A DNA stretch of 64,000 nt from a virus. The translations under genes were made by a program, and so were the position numbers. The first letter of the stretch is position 1. Every line of letters starts with the position of its first letter. This document shows, piece by piece, positions 57,545 to 64,000 of the stretch. The notes below the pieces were generated by a model. That model was not told where the DNA came from. It ran no database searches and saw nothing but the letters and a program-made list of their open reading frames with translations. The stretch lies in IMG/VR virus record IMGVR_UViG_3300029267_003762, positions 28,247 to 92,246 of that record, one strand, 5' to 3'.

Positions 57545-58174
57545 ATGTCCGTCGTAGAGAAGAAGTACCAGGAGCAGGTAGAGGAAGTGCAGCTCACCCC
57601 GCAGGAGCTGCAAGCCGTGCAGGAGCGCATCAAGGGGATGCGCGAGCTCACCAAGGACAAGACGCCCCGGGCGAAGTACAAGATCGAGATCCGCTTCTTC
57701 CGCAAGCGAACCTCCCGCGCCGCTACTCCCGGCTTCATGTCTTGGTGGCTCAGCGGCAAGAAGCTGCACGGCGGAGGCGACGAAAAGATGTACGTCTGCC
57801 CGAACTGCAACAGCTTCATCCTTGAGGACGGCAACGTCTCGTCCGTGCACTACTGCCATGGGTGCGGGCAGAGTTACGAGGCCGAGAAGGCGATCGGCGA
57901 GATCTACTTCAATCTCACGATGCAGAAGTGGGCCGAGGTCATCAACATGTGGTTCCACAAGCTCGGCGGGGACTGCGACATCTACCTCAAGCACAGTCCG
58001 GACGACATCCGAGCGCACTGCGAACGTGAGATGCTTCGCAAGGCCGGGGGCGACGTGCTCAACAAGATGCGCTCCGCGCGCGGCCTGTACATCTACCCTT
58101 TGGCGAACATCATCAAGGACCTTGGGGCCGGGGCCGACCCAGTCAAACGGTTCAAGGCCTTTCTGACGGCGTGA
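57545..58174 (+). CDS. Zinc-ribbon protein, 209 residues
   Basis: ATG 57545. YVCPNCNSFI (about 82) and YCHGCGQSY (about 103) form the zinc ribbon. The C-terminal half has a mixed domain (IYFNLTMQKWAEVINMWFHKLGGDCDIYLKHSPDDIR...). It looks like a conserved large-phage protein of unknown role. Confidence 0.65.
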   Translation: MSVVEKKYQEQVEEVQLTPQELQAVQERIKGMRELTKDKTPRAKYKIEIRFFRKRTSRAATPGFMSWWLSGKKLHGGGDEKMYVCPNCNSFILEDGNVSSVHYCHGCGQSYEAEKAIGEIYFNLTMQKWAEVINMWFHKLGGDCDIYLKHSPDDIRAHCEREMLRKAGGDVLNKMRSARGLYIYPLANIIKDLGAGADPVKRFKAFLTA

Positions 58175-58181
58175 GGGGACC

Positions 58182-58526
58182 ATGAACGACTACGAGAAGC
58201 TGGCCTACAAGCGCATCGTCATCAAGAACATCGCAATCTTCCTCGACAGGGCCGAGACCATGCACGAGGAGGACTTCCTTCCTTCGAGCAAGTCCGAGGT
58301 TCCTCAGGAGGTCTTGGAGGAGATGAAGGCGGAGTTCGACGCGTTTGCCGTCGAGCTCGAGCAGCAGCTCAGCTGTTACCAACTGGTGAGGATAGAGGAT
58401 GACCAACCGAAAGAACGGAAGTCGAAAGCCGCCCCAAAACGCAATGCCCCGAAGGCCCGGAAAGCCTCAGCCAAGCCTGGAGGAAAGGGTAAGGCAACTC
58501 GAGCAGCTCGTCGCAAGCCAGAGTAG
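58182..58526 (+). CDS. Hypothetical protein with very basic tail
   Basis: ATG 58182 with GAGGGG. Helical body (YKRIVIKNIAIFLDRAETM, LEEMKAEFDAFAVELEQQL), then a Lys/Ala/Pro-rich tail (KERKSKAAPKRNAPKARKA...). The tail overlaps the next gene by 128 bases in another frame; both seem used. Confidence 0.6.
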   Translation: MNDYEKLAYKRIVIKNIAIFLDRAETMHEEDFLPSSKSEVPQEVLEEMKAEFDAFAVELEQQLSCYQLVRIEDDQPKERKSKAAPKRNAPKARKASAKPGGKGKATRAARRKPE

Positions 58527-58893
58527 CCGCATCAAGACGGTCGAGGACGAGCTCGTTCGCATGGCGGGGGTCGTTGACAACAACGCGGCCATCCTTCGTG
58601 ACAGCTTCATGGCGCACGACGCTATGATCTTCGTGATGGACCTGATCGTTCGAGACGTCTGCAACGAGGGGCCGGAGTGTTTCGAGGACGGCACCATCGA
58701 CTACAACTTCTACATGGAGAAGTACCGAGAGAAGCTCGAGGCGGAAGCAGGGCAAGAAGATGTTGCGCCTGCCCCTGAGCAAGAAGTACCTTCTGAGCAG
58801 CCCATTACCCCTGCCGAACAGGCGGACGAGGGCGAGTACCCAGAGGGTGCGGTAGTCTTCGGAGGAGATCATGGCCAAACTGCAGAGGGGTAG
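58399..58893 (+). CDS. Coiled-coil protein overlapping the basic-tail gene
   Basis: ATG 58399. The N-terminal 25 residues are Pro/Arg/Asn-rich. A coiled coil follows (SLEERVRQLEQLVASQSSRIKTVEDELVRM) and an acidic end. The long overlap indicates dual coding of the 58399-58526 region. Confidence 0.6.
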   Translation: MTNRKNGSRKPPQNAMPRRPGKPQPSLEERVRQLEQLVASQSSRIKTVEDELVRMAGVVDNNAAILRDSFMAHDAMIFVMDLIVRDVCNEGPECFEDGTIDYNFYMEKYREKLEAEAGQEDVAPAPEQEVPSEQPITPAEQADEGEYPEGAVVFGGDHGQTAEG

Positions 58894-59068
58894 AGAGACT
58901 TCGCAGGGAGTCGTCGTCAAGCGGGAGAGTGAGAAGGAGCCCCTCGGGAAGCTCAGGTGCCCCCGGTGCAAGGGCGCTGCCATCAGCGTTGTGCAGCGCG
59001 GGGGCCAAAGCCTGATGTGCTGCCAGAGCTGCGGGCGCAAGTGGTCCGCCAAGGCCATGAAGGGCTAA
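58871..59068 (+). CDS. Small zinc-ribbon protein
   Basis: 65 residues. CPRCKG (about 30) and CCQSCGRKW (about 50-58): a classic small zinc ribbon, as in RNA-polymerase-associated or DNA-binding proteins. ATG 58871 with GGAGGAG. Last gene of the run before a hairpin. Confidence 0.7.
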   Translation: MAKLQRGRETSQGVVVKRESEKEPLGKLRCPRCKGAAISVVQRGGQSLMCCQSCGRKWSAKAMKG

Positions 59069-59106
59069 AAAAGGAGCGGGGACCCCGGCCGCTAGGGCCC
59101 CCGCTC
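59067..59106 (-). terminator. Strong hairpin terminator, leftward
   Basis: GAGCGGGG (59074-59081) pairs with CCCCGCTC (59099-59106), with inner CCC/GGG. On the minus strand TTTTTT follows (59072-59067). It stops leftward transcription from the 59.3-60.4 kb genes. It may also pause rightward transcripts. Confidence 0.7.
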
Positions 59107-59146
59107 AGGGTGAGCCGCACCATGCGCCACCCGGAGGGAGGTACAG

Positions 59147-59383
59147 GTGACGATCAAAGTGACGGCTGAGGGGCAGGACGGTGCGGCCCTTGAGGCGGAA
59201 GCCAACGAGGCCATCGACGCGTTCGACGACTGGTTTCAGGAGGAACTGCAGAACGCGCCGATGACCCCGAGCGAAGTCGCTGCGGTGAAAACGTTTCTGT
59301 GGTGGTCGATTCAGCGGGGTAGGGGGAACCCTAGACCCACTGTTTTGCCACCCAAGCCACGCCTTCCTTCACGAGGAGGATGA
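59147..59383 (+). CDS. Small hypothetical protein
   Basis: GTG 59147 after GGAGGGAGG. 78 residues: acidic helix (EAEANEAIDAFDDWFQEELQNAP), then MTPSEVAAVKTFLWWSIQRGRGNP and a Pro-rich tail. A conserved-looking phage type. Overlaps the leftward gene by 53 bases. Confidence 0.6.
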   Translation: MTIKVTAEGQDGAALEAEANEAIDAFDDWFQEELQNAPMTPSEVAAVKTFLWWSIQRGRGNPRPTVLPPKPRLPSRGG

Positions 59384-59867
59384 GCCCGTACGCCGTCACG
59401 GCGATGGCGACCGCGATGCCGGTGTAGAGGGCCACTCGTCCGATGTCGACGTTGATCGACAGGCCGTCCTTCGTCGAGACGAGCTCGGCGACAGCGGGGG
59501 CGCGGTTGAGGCTTGCTTCGAGCGCGCGGATCTCGCGCTGCATCTCGAGCTCGCTCGCGCGCTGTCCGTACTGTCCCGCCAACTGCTGCTGCTGCATCTC
59601 GCGGATCTGGCCCTGCAAGGCCATGAACTCCTTCATCTTGTCGGGGTCCAGTCCGGACACGGGCTGGGCGGTGGGGGGCGTCGACGCGGTGAAGCCGTTG
59701 ATCGCGTCCGCCACGCCGGGAGGCGGGGTCGCGGGCGCGTTGTTCTTGAGCGCCTCGGCCGCGCCGGCGTTGGCGTTCTGCTGGGCGAAGAAGCTCAGCA
59801 CCGGCTGGAGCTGCGTCTGGAAGCTGTCGAACTTTTCGCTGAGTTCTTTCACGGTCGGTGTGGTCAT
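59331..59867 (-). CDS. Tail-anchored coiled-coil membrane protein
   Basis: 178 residues, ATG 59867 with AGGAG. A Pro linker (ATPPPGVADAI) and a Gln-rich coiled coil (MKEFMALQGQIREMQQQQLAGQYGQRASELEMQ). One C-terminal membrane helix (GRVALYTGIAVAIAVTAYGLILLV). It could bridge cytoplasmic components to the membrane. Paired with the next gene. Confidence 0.65.
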   Translation of the reverse strand: MTTPTVKELSEKFDSFQTQLQPVLSFFAQQNANAGAAEALKNNAPATPPPGVADAINGFTASTPPTAQPVSGLDPDKMKEFMALQGQIREMQQQQLAGQYGQRASELEMQREIRALEASLNRAPAVAELVSTKDGLSINVDIGRVALYTGIAVAIAVTAYGLILLVKEGVAWVAKQWV

Positions 59868-59951
59868 CTGTTTCTATCTCCTGCTTGCAGGTTCTGGTTG
59901 CCCACGCGGCATGCGTAGGGCTGACGTCACTGTTCTTTTGACTGCTTTTCT

Positions 59952-60362
59952 TCAGATCTTGGTGCCAATCATCTTGTTCAAGCCGTGCGTGGCCTTGTCC
60001 TTCGTCATGACGACAGAAGAACATTCCGGGCACACGAGCCCATGCGCCCTCGCAATCTGCTCGAGCTTCTCTCCTCCCTTCAGTTGGCTCGCCATCATGT
60101 GCGCGAGGAAGACGGTGTCCTTCAGGCTCTTGCCAGGCTGAAGCCCCGCGAGCATCCGAGCCTTGAACAGCTCTAGAGCCTTCACGTCATCGGCCAGCGC
60201 GGCTTCGTTCACCACCATGGTCTCGAGCCCGCGGGCCTTGAGATCTTCGTTGAAGTCCTCGAGTGCCATGATGCGCTTGACCCGCGTCTCCATGGGGTTG
60301 AGCACTGTGGCCCCCAAGATCCCCGCGAGAAGCGAGCCGAGTAGGATGGTCAACGGATCCAT
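59952..60362 (-). CDS. N-anchored membrane protein with Cys motif
   Basis: ATG 60362 is chosen for its strong RBS (AAGGAGG). In the 136 residues, a hydrophobic N-terminus (LTILLGSLLAGILGATVL), a helical charged body, and CPEC near the C-terminus (GLVCPECSSVV). Preceded by the repeated 18-bp element at 60389. Confidence 0.65.
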   Translation of the reverse strand: MDPLTILLGSLLAGILGATVLNPMETRVKRIMALEDFNEDLKARGLETMVVNEAALADDVKALELFKARMLAGLQPGKSLKDTVFLAHMMASQLKGGEKLEQIARAHGLVCPECSSVVMTKDKATHGLNKMIGTKI

Positions 60363-60388
60363 TGGTTCTCTACCTCCTTGTATTGAAT

Positions 60389-60406
60389 CGCTGCTCTTAT
60401 GCCCCC
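60389..60406 (-). promoter_or_regulatory. Repeated 18-bp element upstream of a leftward unit (copy 2)
   Basis: Minus strand GGGGGCATAAGAGCAGCG, identical to 12789-12806. It lies 26 bases before ATG 60362 and its RBS. The upstream A-tract (TCAAAAAAG) is also shared in kind. See copy 1. Confidence 0.65.
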
Positions 60407-60416
60407 GTTTCATAGC

Positions 60417-60445
60417 TTTTTTGACTACTTGGCGTGTGCTACTCT
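60417..60445 (+). promoter_or_regulatory. Rightward promoter ending 6 bases before the giant ORF
   Basis: TTTTTT/TTTTTG region (60417-60423), about 17 bp, then TG-C-TACTCT (60437-60445). ATG is at 60452 with no ribosome site, as at 7248. This predicts a leaderless mRNA. Confidence 0.5.
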
Positions 60446-60451
60446 CGGCGC

Positions 60452-63400
60452 ATGTGGTCCCATGAGATCAGTGCGCTGAACGGGCAGTTCCAGCAGCAAG
60501 CCATGATGCAGACTGCGATGGCCCAGCAGATGACCATGGGGCGGATGCCCGGCGCGCAAGCGGACATGCTTACGGGCATGGCCGTCAACCACGCGCAGGC
60601 AATCGGGTCACCGATTCTGAGCACGGCGGCGGGGCTCACGGGGCTCGATAGCCCCATGTCCGGCGCCATCACCGGTGGCATGTTCGGCATGGCCCTTGGC
60701 CCGGTGGGGGCGGTTGCTGGGGCGGGTATCGGGGCAGGGATGGGGGCCATCGGCAGCGTGGGCATGGGTGCGGCGCAGTTCGCCGCCGGCAACTTCATGC
60801 AGGGCATGCAGCAGCAGCAGGGCCTGAACATGATGATGCGTCAGCAGTACGGCGGCATGGGGATGACCCGCAGTCAGATGGGCCAGACGGGGGCAGCCAT
60901 CAGAGAGATGACCCACGATGTCATGCCAGGCGGCCAGATGCTCGGTTATGAGCAGCTCCAGGGCCTCGCCAGCAACATGGGCCGGATGGGGTTCACGCAA
61001 ACCCTGACGGATGTGCGGCAGTTCAGTCAGAAGTTCAGGGAGATGATCGACACGCTCAAGACCGTCTCCCAGGACCTCGGCACGTCCCTCGAGAACGCTC
61101 AGCAGATGGTCGTGAGCATGAGGGGCTCGGGCCTGTTCCAGAAGGCCGACCAGCTGCGCATGAGCGCGCAGGTTCGCCAGAACGCTTTGAGCGGCGTCTC
61201 CATACAGGAGACCACGCAGATGGCCAACATCGGTTCGCAGATCTCTCGCAGCATCGGCGGGCTCGGCCGGCAGGGTGCTGTCGCCGGCGCCCGTACCATC
61301 GGACAGGTTGGTGCCGCGCAGCGGGCAGGCGTCATCAGCGAAGAGGACATCTACAACGTCACCGGCCTGACAGGTTCGGAGGGGCGCACCGCGTACGCGC
61401 AGCAGATGCTCTCGATGGACGCCCGGTTCCTGCGTGGAGGGCTCGGGCGCCGGCTGATGGCTTCCATGGCCTCGGAGAACGCCGGCGAGATCGATGAGGA
61501 AGCCTTCGACAGCTTCATGTCCGGCGGCTTCTCCACCGGCGAGACCATGGGGCAAGCTCGCCCACGCGCTGCTCGTCTCGGCCGCGCCTCGTTCATTCGT
61601 AACGAGGGGCGCCTCCGCGGTTCTCTGCTCGAGAAGGGCGGAGGCGGGCTGGCCCTGCGCGCCTTCCAGGGGTGGCTGGGTAGCCGGGGTATGGATGTCT
61701 ACGGCATGGACGACCGGGCCAAGATCTTCGCCCAGCGCCGCCTGGGACTCGGTCGGGAAGAGATCGACGTCATGACCCAGCAGCTCCGGCGTATGGGCGA
61801 CGTCAACCAGTTCATGGAGTCACAGCGCGAGCAGGACTCCTTCCAGCGCGAGCAGATCTCGGAGCGTAACCGCACAGGCGTCGAGGGCATGAAGCGGTCC
61901 TTCGACCAGTTCCGGCACCGAGTGCAGAGCTCCATCCAAGAGGTCGGCGCCAAGACGTACAACGACATGTCCGGGTGGGTAGAGGACCAGCTCAATCGGA
62001 TGTTCGGTACGTACAGTGAGGAGATCGACGCGCAGATGAACGAGGCTTTCGCGTCGTTCCGTTCGAGCAAAGGGCAGAGCTTCTACGCCAACCAGCGCAT
62101 CAACCAGCTCCAGACGGCCGCCGGCGGCTTCGGTCGCGGTATCAACGCCCCCACGCAGTTCAGTGCTGGTTTTGGAGGAGGGCCCACCGACGTCGACGCC
62201 TACAGGGCCATGGCGCAGGGCGGTTCCATGATGGGCCGGGTGCAGGGCTGGCTCAACGAGAACACGGCGCTTGGGATGCCGAACGCCGAGGAGCGAACGG
62301 GCTTCAGGTTCAAGTACGACCCCAGTAAGGGCGGGTCGGAGAGTGAGCAGTTCAGGTCGTTCAAGAGGCGAGTAACTGCCGCGAATCAGGGCGCCAGAGC
62401 TGTGATCGACAAGTCCGTTACCGCCTCCGCAGCGGCGGCGAGGGATCAGATCTGGAGCGTGGGCTTCCTGGACAAGCTCTCCAAGACGCAGGGCGAGGAC
62501 AAGCTCGCGTTGATCGAGTCGCAGATCGCAAACGTCCCGGGGATGGGGGACGTCAACAAGGAGATTGACCGCCTCAAGAGTGAGGGCAAGCGTCTGGACG
62601 CGGAGATCGAGAACACGAGGGACCCCGCCAAGAGGGCGGCACTTGAAGAGAAAAAGAACGGTCTTCTGGCCAGAAGGATGAACATCAGCCAGTCGGTGGC
62701 GGCTGGGGCTACAGGCGTCACCTCTCTTGGGTTCAGCGGCAAGTCACCGTTCGCCGCCATGGGTATGGCGGGGATGTCCCGGCGTGACCGAATGAGCGCC
62801 TACGGTGAGGCCATGATGTATGGCGACGACGCCATGAAGCGTGACGAGCAGATCGCCGGAGAAGGCGTGGATGCCCTGGCGCTGGGTGGGGCCGGCATGC
62901 TCCTTGAGCTGGGTGACAGGCTTGGCGTGTTCAGGGAGGGCAAGGACAAGGCGTTTTCGGCAGGTGGATGGAGGAAGGCTTTCGAGAGCACGCCAATGGG
63001 GGCGGCGTCTCCGGTCTTCAGCAAGGGCTTGGACTGGTTGAAGGGGGCCACTGCTGACGTACGCTCTAGGCTGCGTGGGGGCATGGGTCGCGGGGCCATG
63101 GAGAGCGAGCTCGCAGGTCTCATTACGGGCACGGAGGGCCGTGGGATGATGGCGACGGCCCTTACTGGTGGTGAGAGGCAGAGCCAGGCCCTATTGGCCA
63201 GAGTTCGGCGTGAGATGGCAGGGGAGGCAGGCAAGGACTCTGCGCGGAAGAAGATGCTCGGCATCATCGGAGCTGCCGCCGAGATACGAAAGATCAATGA
63301 CCCCACCAGCCGGTTGAGTAAGAAGGAGAAGCAGGAGCGACTGCAGAAGGTGGCCGAGGACTACGGCTTCGAAAGTGCCGACGAGATGCAGAACGTTGTG

Positions 63401-64000
63401 AACGCGGCCAGGGACGCGAACACCATGGAGTCCCGGCGCGAGATGGCCAAGGGCGCTCAGAAGTACGGCAAGATCGCTGAAAAGAAGATGGAGGAGTTTG
63501 CCGATCTTGGTGTGGTAGGCGCGGACGGCAAGCTGAGCAAGGAGTTCTTGAAGAGCCTGTCTCCGGAAGCCGCGCAGCTTGCTGGGGCCATGGTGGGCGC
63601 AGAGAGGGCCATGGCAGGAGGAGCGTTCGCTGACACCACGGACGAGGGCATGGCCATTGCTTCTGGAGCCTTCTCCGGCGCCGAGGAGCAGTACGGTCGG
63701 ATGGACCGGTTCCTTGCCAACGCATCTTCTGCTCAGCTCAAGGAGATGGAGGAGTCGTTCCGAGGCGCCGAGGGCGGTGCCTTTGGTTTGCGGGCGGTAC
63801 GGGGCGAGATGACGGGTCGCCGGGCGGCCATGCGGGCGACGAGAGGGGGCCGCGCCGCCGGGATGGACGCGGCTAAGATCTTCGGGGGCAACAAGAAAAC
63901 CCAGAGAGAGGTTCAGAATCTTGTTGCGTCCGGAAGGGTTGAGGAAGCCGTAGAGGTTCTATCCGCAGAAAGCGGAGCCGACTTCAGTACGGAAGAGCGC
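60452..64000 (+). CDS. Giant virion protein, probable tape measure (3' truncated)
   Basis: The frame is open for 1183 codons without a stop to the window edge; I translated it through. The N-terminal 60 residues are Met/Gln-rich; residues about 70-110 form a Gly/Ala/Met hydrophobic stretch (GMFGMALGPVGAVAGAGIGAGMGAIG). The rest is helical with many Gln/Arg/Glu heptads and repeated MxxG motifs. Length and downstream position of the G/GT chaperones suggest a tape measure. Other virion roles remain possible. Confidence 0.65.
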   Translation, partial: MWSHEISALNGQFQQQAMMQTAMAQQMTMGRMPGAQADMLTGMAVNHAQAIGSPILSTAAGLTGLDSPMSGAITGGMFGMALGPVGAVAGAGIGAGMGAIGSVGMGAAQFAAGNFMQGMQQQQGLNMMMRQQYGGMGMTRSQMGQTGAAIREMTHDVMPGGQMLGYEQLQGLASNMGRMGFTQTLTDVRQFSQKFREMIDTLKTVSQDLGTSLENAQQMVVSMRGSGLFQKADQLRMSAQVRQNALSGVSIQETTQMANIGSQISRSIGGLGRQGAVAGARTIGQVGAAQRAGVISEEDIYNVTGLTGSEGRTAYAQQMLSMDARFLRGGLGRRLMASMASENAGEIDEEAFDSFMSGGFSTGETMGQARPRAARLGRASFIRNEGRLRGSLLEKGGGGLALRAFQGWLGSRGMDVYGMDDRAKIFAQRRLGLGREEIDVMTQQLRRMGDVNQFMESQREQDSFQREQISERNRTGVEGMKRSFDQFRHRVQSSIQEVGAKTYNDMSGWVEDQLNRMFGTYSEEIDAQMNEAFASFRSSKGQSFYANQRINQLQTAAGGFGRGINAPTQFSAGFGGGPTDVDAYRAMAQGGSMMGRVQGWLNENTALGMPNAEERTGFRFKYDPSKGGSESEQFRSFKRRVTAANQGARAVIDKSVTASAAAARDQIWSVGFLDKLSKTQGEDKLALIESQIANVPGMGDVNKEIDRLKSEGKRLDAEIENTRDPAKRAALEEKKNGLLARRMNISQSVAAGATGVTSLGFSGKSPFAAMGMAGMSRRDRMSAYGEAMMYGDDAMKRDEQIAGEGVDALALGGAGMLLELGDRLGVFREGKDKAFSAGGWRKAFESTPMGAASPVFSKGLDWLKGATADVRSRLRGGMGRGAMESELAGLITGTEGRGMMATALTGGERQSQALLARVRREMAGEAGKDSARKKMLGIIGAAAEIRKINDPTSRLSKKEKQERLQKVAEDYGFESADEMQNVVNAARDANTMESRREMAKGAQKYGKIAEKKMEEFADLGVVGADGKLSKEFLKSLSPEAAQLAGAMVGAERAMAGGAFADTTDEGMAIASGAFSGAEEQYGRMDRFLANASSAQLKEMEESFRGAEGGAFGLRAVRGEMTGRRAAMRATRGGRAAGMDAAKIFGGNKKTQREVQNLVASGRVEEAVEVLSAESGADFSTEER

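Noticed and set aside
59921-59935. TGACGTCA palindrome as an operator
   Set aside because: An 8-bp palindrome alone is expected by chance in 64 kb, and no partner copy near a start was found.
1-64000. Insertion sequences, rRNA genes, phage integrase with attachment sites
   Set aside because: No transposase, complete integrase, rRNA or paired attachment repeats were seen.

Overview
The window is 64 kb of a large, GC-rich, tailed-phage genome with a contractile tail (myovirus type). The evidence is a terminase large subunit, an intein-split prohead protease, an HK97-type major capsid protein, a tail sheath, a probable tail tube, a lambda-G/GT-like chaperone pair with a -1 frameshift site, and a giant open-ended protein that is probably the tape measure. 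GC content, Shine-Dalgarno sites and a lipoprotein with a Cys-rich deltaproteobacterial style suggest a GC-rich Gram-negative host; that last point is inference. TAG, TGA and TAA all end genes normally.

Layout. 1-2.3 kb: end of a virion/tail gene group (rightward). 2.3-2.7 kb: promoter, inverted repeat and two tRNA-like genes with abnormal anticodon arms. 2.7-20.1 kb: mostly leftward accessory and metabolic genes in tight, overlapping operons: an Acb2-like candidate anti-CBASS protein, Cys-rich small proteins, a protein with a prohead-protease-like module, a MazG-like pyrophosphohydrolase, a recombinase-domain protein, an ATP-dependent DNA ligase and many unknowns. Rightward exceptions are a Pth2-type peptidyl-tRNA hydrolase, an intein-interrupted CHAP-type wall hydrolase and a transglycosylase-like enzyme. 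At 11.16-12.20 kb lies a 1-kb non-coding array: GTCG marks separated by 27+5n bases and filled with NNGGN pentads.

20.1-44.8 kb: rightward head and tail genes. Many of these virion proteins carry glycine-rich hydrophobic segments. 44.8-47.1 kb: a leftward cassette with a dual-specificity phosphatase, a papain-like protease and a lipoprotein. 47.1-59.4 kb: rightward small genes, many with zinc ribbons, plus a GH73-like muramidase, a GroES-like co-chaperonin and the frameshifting chaperone pair. 59.3-60.4 kb: two leftward membrane-anchored proteins. 60.45 kb to the end: the candidate tape measure, open at the 3' edge.

Control. Leftward and rightward blocks meet at short divergent regions. An 18-bp element is repeated exactly upstream of two leftward units. 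Rightward units use TTGACC/TAnnnT promoters or -10-like elements placed exactly 6 bases before an ATG (candidate leaderless mRNAs). The two strongest leads for something undescribed are the 1-kb pentad array and the intein that sits exactly at the catalytic cysteine of a wall hydrolase.
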